DNA from: Chloromonas sp. AAM2
Lineage: Eukaryota > Chlorophyta > Chlorophyceae > Chlamydomonadales > Chlamydomonadaceae
Reading direction: 5' to 3'
Length of the DNA stretch: 22,854 nucleotides
Assembly: GCA_004335635.1 (NCBI GenBank)
Contig: QAXH01000490.1
Location: 1 to 22,854, forward strand
Shown here: positions 1 to 9,102 of the stretch, in pieces
Numbering within the stretch: the stretch's first letter is position 1
How the letters are laid out: each line of letters starts with the position of its first letter
Program-made: the position numbers and the translations under genes
Notes under the pieces: generated by a model
Databases searched by the model: none
Told to the model about the DNA's origin: nothing
What the model saw: only the letters and a program-made list of their open reading frames with translations

Positions 1-333
1 TAGGTTTGCTGGCCATGAAGAGGTGGTGCGTATACTGTTGGATCATGGTGCTGATGTCCATGCGTATGGTGATCGAGCACTGTTAGATGCTAGGTTTGCT
101 GGCCATGAAGAGGTGGTGCGTATACTGTTGGATCATGGTGCTGATGTCCATGCTATGGTGATCTAGCACTGACATATGCTACTTTTGCTGGCCATGCAGA
201 GGTGGTGCGCGTGCTGTTAGACCATGGTGCTGATGTCCATGCGTGTGATGAAATAGCACTGAGAGATGCTGCTGAGCGCCGCCATGCAGAGATGATACGT
301 ATGCTGCTAGACCATGGTGCACAAATGAGTTAG
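1..333 (+). pseudogene. C-terminal part of an ankyrin-repeat protein, frameshifted, truncated by the window edge
   Basis: Four tandem copies of a 90-bp unit encode 30-residue ankyrin-type repeats of the form GHxEVVRxLLDHGADVHA. The first two copies read in the frame starting at base 2. Relative to copy 1 (gtccatgcgtatggt), copy 2 has lost one G (gtccatgctatggt, about 151-155), so that frame stops at TAG 164-166. The following copies are open in the frame one base back and end at TAG 331-333. Thirty-residue units are shorter than the usual 33-residue ankyrin repeat; similar shortened forms are known in giant-virus and some protist proteins. The function is protein binding only by family. The 5' end lies outside the window. 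It is either a pseudogene or a live gene with a sequencing error at the deletion. Confidence 0.75.
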
Positions 334-420
334 TAGTGGGAATGGGGGAAATCTGATAGAGTAAGGGGATTTGCATATGTCACACTATACCCCCGAACCA
401 TGGGTATATATATGAATACA

Positions 421-425
421 TGTAA
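421..425 (+). terminator. Possible TGTAA polyadenylation signal after the ankyrin ORF
   Basis: TGTAA, the usual chlorophyte nuclear polyadenylation motif, occurs 88 bp after the ankyrin stop codon. A five-base word occurs often by chance, so only the position supports it. Confidence 0.3.
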
Positions 426-547
426 ATGTATTTACACCAGGGAAGCCGTCAGAGGACACGGAACGGGATGGGCACCGCCCTGGCCTACCCTGAGCAAGAA
501 AGCGAAAGCAGGGACAAAACACTCAACCACGGCTTGTACAGGTAAGG

Positions 548-615
548 CTACCCTCACAGACAGGTTGACATGTCATGTCTACCCTGGCAGACAGGTTGAC
601 TACCCTGTCAAGTTG
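548..615 (+). repeat. Short direct repeats, CTACCCT...CAGACAGGTTGAC
   Basis: CTACCCT starts at 548, 578 and 600. The first two copies share the downstream block CAGACAGGTTGAC, and the third continues into a diverged tgtcaagttg. No function is apparent. Confidence 0.6.
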
Positions 616-881
616 GCATCAGCGTTACATTACCCTCATGTCAAAGAAGGTGGTAAGCTGATTGTGGGCAGGCCGACACAGTGATCTCGGCATCATCACA
701 ACATCATGGGCCTCAGCAACAGCCAGGGTCAGATCAGACGTACAAATTGAGAACTTTCAAGTTCCCACACACAATACGGGAGTGATTCCCACACACACGG
801 CGAGGAGTTTTTTTGACGACAACTTTGTGATGCCCAGCACCGTCCCCGCACACACACCGAAGACCCAATAATTTCATCACA

Positions 882-3359
882 ATGGCGTTCACAATTGGCA
901 CTTCCTCTTCTTCAGTGGCCACAGCAAAGCCCGCCGGCAGGTGAGGTGGCATCAGGCCGGAAGCCGGAACCACAGTCTACGCATCACACGCTGACTGCAA
1001 GCAGGGCGCTGACCAATTGTATTGTTACTGCAATGATCGCAGGCGCAATGCGCAGGTGCAAGCACCTGTTCGCGCTCGTGTGGTTGTGCAGGCTCACAAG
1101 GTCAGTGCCTCCGTGACCTGGCAAATCTTGATTGGCCCAATTAGCGTCGCGAACTCTGCTTGATAGGCCATGGGCAAGCAAATGTCACGAGCAACACATC
1201 AAATGGCCTTGTCGTCCTTCATCGCGAAGATCCATGTGCAGGCATCATTTCAGAAGCCTGGATCAACAATGCCTGTGTGTGCAGGCCGAGCACACCATCC
1301 AAGAGTCCACGCGCCGCGAGGTTCTGGGAGCCGTAGCGTTGTCCTGCGCCAGCCTATTGGCAGCATCTCCAGCGCAGGCTTTCCTGGGGATTGGCGACGA
1401 TGGCAAGGAAATTCAAGAAGTGTACTCCAACCGCACGGTGCGCAGCTCTTGCTTCCTCTCAAAACCAAGGCTTGCAGGCGTTTGGCGGTAGTAGAGCACG
1501 CGCCAAGGAGTAATTGTGCTCCGCGGGTCGCAGGGCATGGGATCGCCAGCATGCATCCAGGACCACATCACGTTGACCTGAGTTCACTGTGTCCCTGAAT
1601 ATATACCAATCAGCAACTCAACAGCTGAATTCAGCCATACACAGTCTTCAGTCATACACGGTGTAACCCTGGAAAGGACGTGCAACGATGGCAAAGATGG
1701 CAGACACACGAGATCAAAGGGTGACAGATCACACGTGTCAAGCCGTGCTTACATGCCCAGCCAAGCATCGCGATCTTGAAGTGGTCAGCTTTGTACAACC
1801 CCCGTTGAGTGATTCAAGTGAAGCAACACCCTGTGCAAGGATGACCACAGATCAATGCAAGAACAAATCCGCATCAAAACTGGCCGCCATTGGGGATGGC
1901 TCCTCATGCCATGCCCCTGATCCCGCTCACAGTTGATATTTTTCTCATCCAACAGGTTATGCATGCTCCTGCTTCTCCTTTCTCAACTGGTTCAACTGTG
2001 CACGTCTTTCTCATGCACTGGTTGTGCCTGTACCTGGTCTGCCATGTTCAAGACAGTATTTGCAAAACACTGGCTCTGCCTGTGCCCGCAGACAACCATC
2101 CTGGCCCAGGTCCAAGAAACGCTTGCCATTGACAAGGGCGACCCCACCAAGGAGGACAAGGTCAAGGAGCTGAGGAAGGACATCAACGGATGGGTGGCAA
2201 CCTACCGCAGGGAGGCCAAGGTCTCGGGACGCCCCTCATTCGGGTGAGCAAACATGCACCAGGCTCATTCAGACCAATTGTGTGCTTGCATTGCTGCCAT
2301 GTGTTAATGCACGGAATCACCCACGGGATTTCTGAGGGTTTTCTAGGCAATATAGTTGGCTGTACCCAGAATCACCAATGGTCAGATACATACAATTGTA
2401 TCCGCGGGATTTCTGAAGTTTTGCTAGGCTATTGGCTAGGTATAGCTGGCTGTAATCCGCCGCCATTGGGTGCCGGGCTGATGGAGTTGGCCTGTGTACA
2501 AGTTCGCCCGAACACGCATCACATGCACGCTATGCACAGCACAGCATGGCGAACAGTGCATGGACACGTAGCATGGCGGACATGTGCATGTGCATGACAT
2601 CGCACGCTGACATGCACCGTTGCTTGCCAGGATGGCAATCTATCAAGACTGGTTGGCTTCTCTGCCTGCGGCCAAAAGTTGTAGCCCATTTGCCTGTGAT
2701 GTTGCCTGGCAGATGAACGTGGTCTGTGCACGAGTCTACCAAGGCACGTGTCACATGCAACTGATGCATGGCAGACAGTGCATGGCCATGCCGTATGCCA
2801 GTTGCACAACCGCCTGCCTTCTCATGACGTACCCTGCCCCGCGCATGCTCGTTGCTCACATTCATTGGTTTCTGTTCCTGCAGCCAAACATACTCTGTTC
2901 TGAACGCGTTGGCTGGGCACTACAACAGCTTCGGCGCCACTGCTCCCATCCCCAAGAAGCGCCTTGAGCGCATCAACAAGGTAAGGCAGTCTATCAGCAG
3001 CAGCAGCAGCTGCACATGGCCAGGTGATGCTATGCCATGGCGCAAACGTGCATGTCAGACAAGTTGTTAGAAATGGTCATGTCACAGGTGCAGAGGCTAC
3101 GGATCATCGGCATGTGTATGCAAGGTCTAGGAGAGCAGACATGGCGCGCATGACTCAAGAGGAAGAGGCAGAGTCACACGAGCAAGTATGCAGAGCGGCC
3201 TTTCGGTCATGTATACAGAGTTGGCCGCCGGTCATGCGACTGCTGCATTGAAGGTCTGCAAGATAGCACTGAATTATATGGCTGCCACCATCCATGCTTG
3301 CTTCCTGTGTCCCGCAGGAGATTGCTGACGCGACCACCTACTTGGCCCGTGGACGATAA
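882..3359 (+). CDS. PSB27: Photosystem II assembly/repair protein Psb27, thylakoid lumen
   Basis: The model has six exons: 882-940, 1043-1100, 1285-1437, 2092-2243, 2884-2980 and 3318-3359. It uses GT-AG introns, its phases agree, and it gives 186 aa. Residues 1 to about 47 look like a Ser/Ala/Arg-rich chloroplast transit peptide. A twin-arginine (R49-R50) followed by a hydrophobic stretch and a PAQA motif ending at A71 suggests Tat-type import to the lumen, with the mature protein starting at FLGIG. The mature four-helix region carries the family hallmarks NGWVATYRRE, GRPSFGQTYSVLNALAGHYN, SFGATAPIPKKRLERI and the C-terminal LARGR. Family knowledge: Psb27 binds the lumenal side of CP43 during photosystem II assembly and repair and precedes the oxygen-evolving extrinsic subunits. 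The short exons 1 and 2 lie in the poorly conserved transit peptide and are the least certain. Confidence 0.92.
2324..2455 (+). repeat. Tandem duplication (about 80-bp period) in Psb27 intron 4
   Basis: The block beginning cgggatttctga, followed by a TTCTAGGC- or TTGCTAGGC-like word and then tag(t/c)tggctgta, occurs at 2324 and again at 2404 with scattered mismatches. It lies entirely within intron 4 (2244-2883). Confidence 0.7.
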
Positions 3360-3745
3360 ACAGATTGCCCTGGGTTCAGTGCTCTGATGAAGATTGAATG
3401 GTGGCCTGCGAGTAGCCTGTTGCGAGCACTGGCTAAGCAGAATAGAGCAGTGCTTGAGCAAAAAGACCTGGATGGCTGCCTGGAACTGGCAAACATGCCT
3501 GGTCTCCCTGGTGCCTTGACACAGGCTGCTGGGCTCAGAAAGTTTTGACGAGATTGACGCCAAACGCTGGTAGCTGCCAAATACATTGATGAATGGCCTG
3601 GCTCATGTGTTGGAGGCGAGGCGATTGAAATTGTGATCGAAACTGAATGCACACGTGTCTATATCAAGAGTGCATGCTGCGGCGCGAAGGCCTGGCTATC
3701 CCCGCCCGCGCCTCCGCCACCCAGCCTGCCCTGAGAGTTCCACAC

Positions 3746-3750
3746 TGTAA
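3746..3750 (+). terminator. Probable TGTAA polyadenylation signal of the Psb27 gene
   Basis: This is the first TGTAA I see after the Psb27 stop. It gives a 3' UTR of about 390 nt and lies 76 bp before the start codon of the bromodomain gene, so the two genes are packed closely head to tail. Confidence 0.5.
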
Positions 3751-3825
3751 GATCACATCCCGGCGATGAACGTGAACAACAAGTGACTGACAGGATTGTT
3801 GGAGACTTCGCATGGGGGCCGCTCC

Positions 3826-6800
3826 ATGACCGAGCACCACAGCACAGACGCAGCTGGTGTTCGTCTGCAACGCAAGATACTCTTGCGACTTGACGATGGC
3901 AGCTTAATCGGGCGTGCTGGTGACCTGGGCACGGAGCCGGCGTCTCAGAAGGTCATACGCCTCAGCGTAGACCAGGCTGCGCAGATTGGGAGGGCCACAG
4001 ACAAGGAGGTCACGCGTTTGCAGACCATCTTGGACCGCTTAAGCTCAACTTATGGGCTGCCCAGCGCGGCTTTGGAGCAGGTGTGGAGTTGTTTGGCTCT
4101 GTGGTTTGGCGCCAAGCTTCCGGTCTGCTCAAGGGGTCTGATCATCTCTGCATGCTCTCATGCCATGCAGGCTAGAAGCCTTCCGCCGCCCAGCAAGAAG
4201 GCTCGCTTGGACCCGGTTGTTTACAGTGCGCCGGCAGCGGGTGGGTTGTGTTGACCTTGCGATCCTAGCCAGTGTGCTTGTCTTCCGGTCTGCCTTGCCG
4301 TGGCGAGAATAATGGCACTTGCAAGGCTGTTGTTTGCATGGCTATGAATGCAGATGCATCCCCATGGTTGCTCAAATGCCGGGAGGTCCTGCAGAAGTTG
4401 CTGAAGTTCTTCGGAGCCAATGTTTCAATTTACTACAACCCAGTGGACCCTAAGGTGCTGCCTGATTACTACCATGTCATCAAGGAGCCTCTCTTCTTGA
4501 AGGACGTTGAGCAGCGACTTCAGTCCACTCAGCATTACCAGCAGCCAGACGACTTTGTCCGGGACATCAAGCATTTTTTCAGCAATGTTTACGCATACAA
4601 CCCCAAGGGAGACCCCTTCCGAGCACAAGGAGAGAAGGTCAGCAGGGGTTATGGATGCAGGGAGGGAGGGGGTGCTGCATAGAGTGATGCATGCCTGCAT
4701 GCCTGCTTGCTTGTCATGAGAACCCATGCATGCACAGCATGTCCTTGCAAATGCTCTGTGAACCTATACACCAACCTTTTGATGTGCACCATGCACGAGT
4801 GTAGGTCAACACATGCATGCTCATGGGGTCGGCTATTCACTCACCACTGGTGTCCATGCAGCATGAAAACTCCGTCATGGCCCGCATTGACCCCATTGAC
4901 CATGCTGCACCTCAACTTGGTTTGCATGTCACATGGTACAGGGTGAAGAGTTCTTTGACCAGATCTGGGCAGCCACTGGCTACATGAACGAGCGCGGCAA
5001 GCGTGCGACAGCAGGCCTGGCAGCACCCAAGTTTGACCCTGAGCGTTTTGACGCGGTAGCTAAGCCTAAGCCATCCAGAAGCCAAGGTGCTGCAGGGAAG
5101 AGACCTCGGGTGAGTGACAAGGTGATCATGGGCACATGTTCAGTGACTTGATGGGACGGAGGGCACTTGCTATAAAAGATCATTGGTCATGGGGGCGTTG
5201 CACATGCGTGACAAGTGGACAGAACACCTCCATGCATGGACAACACAGCCATGCACAGCACAGGTGCACAGAACACCTCCATGCATGGACAACACAGCCA
5301 TGCACAGCACAGGACACCTCCATGCACGTACACAGTACACCGCCATGCATGATTGGAGGCTACATGCTCCTATAGGAATCACAAAACTTCAGGTCATGAG
5401 GGTTGCACATGCACATGTAGGAAGCTTTTGGGGCACGGGATACCTCATGGGAGTGCATGTGCTGGAGCACATGTAGAAGTGTGCATGCATCAGTTCACAG
5501 CACGGTATGCATGCATCATTTGGTTGTAAGATAGCTCAGTGATGATGGTCAAAGGACAATAGGAGGCATGTCAGTCACACTGGCCATTAGGTCAAGCATG
5601 TCATCTTACCGTGGTGGGCTTGCGATGCCATGAGGCTAAGGTTGAATGCACATGCATTACGCCCTGCACATCAAGCCATGCACTGCACATCTAGTCTGCA
5701 TGCAACTGGCATGAACCATATCATGCACTGTACTCAGCTGCGTGTGGCCGGTATGCATGCATCCTCTACATGGCATGAGCCACATCATGCACTATAAACA
5801 CTTATCTGTGATTACCTTATATGCGGCATGCATGACATGTACTAAACACTATACTCATCTGCATGTGTCCATCTGACCGTCTTGCATGCGTCTTGTACAG
5901 GACTCGGCGCGTGCTGCTAACCACGAAGCCACCTCTGGCAAGCATGGCCTGGACGACACGGGTCGACTCAACCAGGCGCGAATCCAGGAGATGGGCACGT
6001 ACCTGTCGCGGGAAGACCTGCCCGATGAACATTCGCAACGTGAGTGATGGCGTCACAGTGGGGTGCTAGTACATGATGTGCACGGGTGCAGTGGGGTGCT
6101 ACTGGTTGCTGGGAGGATCTTCTGGATGAACTTTCACAACGTAAGTAGCTATATCAGGAGGGTAGCGAGTTTGGCCTACCGGAGTAGGCGGCGCAGCAGA
6201 TGTGCACACAGGAGCGGGTTGACCCTGAATGGAGTCTGGGGACGTACGAATAGGCACGTACTGAGGCCACGCCAAAACTGCCGAGACAAGGGGTGTTCGA
6301 GGAATTGCTTCAGCTGCAGCACCTGTGCTTTAGCCTTGTCCAAGACACACATGCATGCAGATCTCGTCTCCCTCCTTCCACCCAGCATGCACCTTGCCCA
6401 TGTCATGCATGCTTGCAGATCTCGTCTCCCTTCTTCCGCCCAGCATGGTTGCGGGTCTAGAGTCTGGGGAGCTTGAACTTGACTTTGACACGCTCGACAA
6501 CGAGACACTCCTGCGCATTGACGCATGGCTGCGCACACTGCCTGAGGCTCAGGTGAGGCAGTGACATTGTTTGGCTACACTGAAATTATTGACATAAATG
6601 TGATAACATGATGGCTGCGCACAATGCCTCAAGCTCAGGTGACGATACGTTGGAGTCAGTGAAATGGCGGAAATTGGCCGACTCTGTTTCTCATCACACA
6701 GAACTGTCAATCTGGTTCCTCGTACAAAAACAGCAACAGCAGTTTTGTGGTTTGATGCATGGCTGCGCATTTGGCCCGAGGCTCAGGTGCTCAGGTGATA

Positions 6801-7367
6801 CACCTTCGACATGCACGAGTGCTGAATTCGCGGGCGTTCTGATAACGTTGCCCAAGTCACCGTCATGTGGCACTGTACTGTTCGTTCATGCTGCCACATT
6901 TGAACTGCTGCAGGGTGACGCAGACCACAGTGGGCGAAAGACCATATCCCTGTTACATGACCTGTGATGTATTGCCATACTTGCAGCTGGAGGGTGATTT
7001 CACAGTAGGAGACAAGCTGTGTGACGAGATTGCATGACTACAGGTCTGATGATGATGACGATGGTGGTGCTCATGTATCATGTGGCTTGGCTGCCCACCA
7101 TGGTGGTGCTCATGTGATCATGTGGCTGCTCATGTGATCATGTGACTGCCCATGTGATCATGTGGCTGCTCATGTGATCATGTGACCGCCCATGTGATCA
7201 TGTGGCTGCCCACGATGGTGGTGCTCATGTGATCATGTGACTGCCCGTGCCTGCAGGCCATGGTCTCCCCCGTGCAGCCCCAGCCCAGCCACAGTCATGC
7301 ACGCGTGGACTGGGATGACGACGATGACGATGACTATGACGAAGAAGAATCAGAGGAGTCAGACTAG
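3826..7367 (+). CDS. BET/GTE-family chromatin reader: single bromodomain plus NET domain
   Basis: The model has seven exons: 3826-4080, 4171-4240, 4354-4637, 4942-5109, 5901-6039, 6419-6552 and 7257-7367. Phases agree and give 386 aa, close to short plant GTE proteins. The start is the first ATG after an in-frame TGA at 3784. Residues 1-85 form a charged, probably helical region. The bromodomain spans about 115-217, with PVD (138-140), LPDYYHVIKEP, and N191 in AYN as the expected acetyl-lysine-contacting Asn. The WPF shelf of animal BET proteins is absent and the usual PMDL reads PLFL. The NET domain (about 286-348) runs across the exon 5/6 junction: EDLPDEHSQH, then ELELDFDTLDNETLLRIDAWL. 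The tail is acidic, rich in D, E and S. By family it binds acetylated histones and recruits transcription factors. Introns 5 and 6 hold duplicated splice junctions. Confidence 0.9.
5221..5312 (+). repeat. 49-bp tandem repeat in bromodomain-gene intron 4
   Basis: Two nearly identical copies begin at 5221 and 5270 (agaacacctccatgcatgga...), followed by a partial degenerate copy to about 5350. It sits in the longest intron of the gene (5110-5900), which is rich in CATGCATG words throughout. Confidence 0.8.
6012..6147 (+). repeat. Duplicated end of exon 5 with its splice donor
   Basis: The exon 5 end GAAGACCTGCCCGATGAACA plus TTCGCAAC|gtgagt (junction 6039/6040) has a diverged copy, GAGGATCTTCTGGATGAACT plus TTCACAAC|gtaagt, with its junction at 6140/6141. 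The second copy is inside intron 5 and would encode EDLLDELSQ instead of EDLPDEHSQ. A companion word, gcagtggggtgct versus cacagtggggtgct, repeats at about 6055 and 6089. Confidence 0.8.
6351..6450 (+). repeat. 58-bp tandem duplication of the exon 6 acceptor and exon start
   Basis: The sequence gcag|ATCTCGTCTCCCT(C/T)CTTCC(A/G)CCCAGCATG occurs twice, with exon starts at 6361 and 6419. Only the downstream copy continues into the conserved NET sequence in frame. Use of the upstream copy shifts the frame and runs to a stop after about 37 further codons. Confidence 0.85.
6523..6798 (+). repeat. Three copies of the exon 6 end with its splice donor
   Basis: The true exon end GCATGGCTGCGCACACTGCC...GAGGCTCAG|gtgagg (junction 6552/6553) is echoed at 6609-6643 (atggctgcgcacaatgcctc...aagctcag|gtgacg) and at 6754-6798 (gatgcatggctgcgcatttg...gaggctcag|gtgctcag|gtgata). 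The third copy keeps an open reading of FDAWLRIWPEAQ against IDAWLRTLPEAQ. Both extra copies lie in intron 6. Confidence 0.85.
7062..7250 (+). repeat. 20-bp minisatellite in bromodomain-gene intron 6
   Basis: CATGTGATCATGTGRCYGCY starts at 7111, 7131, 7151, 7171 and 7191 with an exact 20-bp period, and once more at 7225. A longer block with atggtggtgctcatg precedes, at 7062, 7099 and 7214, suggesting a higher-order unit. The array ends 6 bp before the acceptor tract of exon 7 (junction 7256/7257), leaving almost no ordinary polypyrimidine tract. Confidence 0.9.
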
Positions 7368-7705
7368 CAAGACCAGTAAGGAGTCTTGAGCAGTTAGACT
7401 CCCCAAGGCCTGCCGTCTTCACACCCTATCCAGCCCTCATCTCAGCCGTTCGCTGCTGAAGCTGTCTTGGCTGCAGTGCAGACAGCACGCTGCAGCGCAC
7501 GGCCTGAGCCAGCTTGCCATGGCTGCAGCCTGAGCAGCACACACAGTACCCTCCAGCTCAAGTCAGCCAGTGTTGCAAATGCGAAGCAGTCAAGGCCCTG
7601 ACATGACCATCCAGCACAATTCCTGAGTCACGTTCCCAAGTCAAGCGTGAAGCAGTCAGTCTTGGCTGTGGCAGCCTGCTGCATGCAGCGCACCCGTGTT
7701 GATTA

Positions 7706-7710
7706 TGTAA
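7706..7710 (+). terminator. Probable TGTAA polyadenylation signal of the bromodomain gene
   Basis: This is the first TGTAA I see after the stop at 7365-7367, implying a 3' UTR of about 340 nt. The support is motif plus position only. Confidence 0.45.
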
Positions 7711-8005
7711 CCCTCGCAAGCTGCTGCTGAGCATGGCTCATAGCGCGGCGAGTGGGGCACTACCCTAGTTCTGCACTGAGGGTGACGGTGACCGGGCCTG
7801 GCAACGCGCCTGGCGTGCATCAGTTACACATTCTGATCCAGCTTCTGGCGTTAAGGAACACACTGGTTAGCCTGGCGGGTGATGACAGCTGTCGTTGGGC
7901 AGACGTCCTGATCTCACTCCAGTGAGGCAGCATTGTCCATTCAACCTGAGGCAGCCAAGCAGTCAAGGCTGGCCCTTACTGGATGCTGTTCGTGCTTACG
8001 TCCAA

Positions 8006-8035
8006 CCTGAGTCAGCCTGAGTCAGCCTGACTCAA
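8006..8035 (+). repeat. CCTGAGTCAG short tandem repeat
   Basis: Two perfect 10-bp units and a third with one change (cctgactca) stand in tandem. They contain TGAGTCA-like words. No function can be assigned. Confidence 0.6.
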
Positions 8036-9040
8036 TGCGTTGCTGTTCACAGCTGGTCAGAAGCTGTGAATGAACGCAGAGACATTCTTGCACCTTCACA
8101 TTGCATGCACAAGGCAGATGCTTCATTGAGTCAAACTTGTGGTGTGTGATGGTGCTGGCTGTGCAATGCACTGATGCTGGCTCTGGCATTTCAGCCACGT
8201 GCTTCAATTGAATGTGTCCTGTTATGCTTGAGTTTCTGCCCTGCACACTGAGCTTCCACCCTTTCCTTCGCCGGGCCGTGTCTGCTGACAGGCTCTGTCT
8301 GATGATGATATCTAAAAAATGAGATTACTTTGACAAGACCTGCCCTGGGTACCAGTGAGAACATTGTGTTTAATTTGATCACTTGACGCTGCGGTGACTG
8401 GTGACTGGACTGTGCGGTTTCTTTATGAATGATTGGATTCCTTACCCTGAGATTTGTCATGCGTGTAATGTGTCATGGTGCTCGCTTGGCAGGGCTAGTA
8501 TTCTCTAGTGTATTCCACTCAACTAAACAGGGTGCAGAACAAGCCTGCAGGGTAAACAACAAGGCCTTGCCCAGCCAAATTAGCGCCAGATTTGTCCCTT
8601 AGCCAGCCAGCACATCAAGCCCTCGCAGGCTACACAACAGGCCTGACCTGCTATACGATGTGTACTCACGCACATCCATTGTTACTTTGAGCTGCAAAGC
8701 TTTGTATTCAATCCCCAAGCAACCCAGCATCAACATGCACCAGGGACTATTCACATCATCATCATCACCACCAGTGGGTTATCATGGTTCCATCCACGTT
8801 ATTGCAGCCAGTCGCATCATTTCTTCAGGAATCTCTCGCCGATAGCCATGCATCTAGCCAAGGAAGGTGAATTCACAGGCTTGTGCACGTGTAGTTGCGT
8901 CCAATGCGTTTTTTGACGTCCAATGCGCATTTGCACTGAACACTTGCACACTGGGAAAGATGCTGGTAAATGGGGTGATTGCGGCGCACTACCATTGCAG
9001 TCTGTCCACTTCAGCTACTCAGGGTGCGAGGCTGCTCGCA

Positions 9041-9102
9041 TGTACTACCATTCCAACCCAGAGTACAACCATTCCAGCCCGCATGTATAACCATTCCAAC
9101 GC
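9041..9102 (+). repeat. Three imperfect copies of a TGTAYWACCATTCCARC element
   Basis: The core ACCATTCCARC recurs three times at roughly 22-bp spacing, each preceded by a (t/a)gta(t/c) word. It lies about 1 kb upstream of the CXC gene start. Confidence 0.6.

Larger units (their letters stand above)
334..881. other. Intergenic region upstream of the Psb27 gene
   Basis: No convincing coding exon is visible. The stretch holds a possible TGTAA signal, a TATA-like tract gtatatatat at 404-413 (about 470 bp before the Psb27 start, so a doubtful core promoter), a small CTACCCT repeat cluster (548-615), and CA-rich stretches with repeated cacacac words between about 769 and 858. The Psb27 promoter and 5' UTR should lie here, but I cannot locate a transcription start. 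Confidence 0.4.

Noticed and set aside
1170..1598. 142-codon open frame overlapping Psb27 exon 3
   Set aside because: Out of frame with the conserved Psb27 sequence; a shadow.
5140..5900. CRISPR-like array from the repeated catgcatgg/cagccatgc words in intron 4
   Set aside because: Only two full copies with no distinct spacers, inside an intron of a eukaryotic gene; an ordinary tandem duplication.
6092..6140. A 49-nt mini-exon between a gcag at 6088-6091 and the duplicate donor at 6140/6141
   Set aside because: Entering in the phase left by exon 5 gives an in-frame TGA, and the NET alignment is complete without it.
6754..6786. Treating the third copy of the exon 6 end as a real extra coding exon
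   Set aside because: Its reading register does not fit the phase 0 left by exon 6 with the nearest cag acceptor, and it would repeat IDAWLRTLPEAQ without a family precedent.
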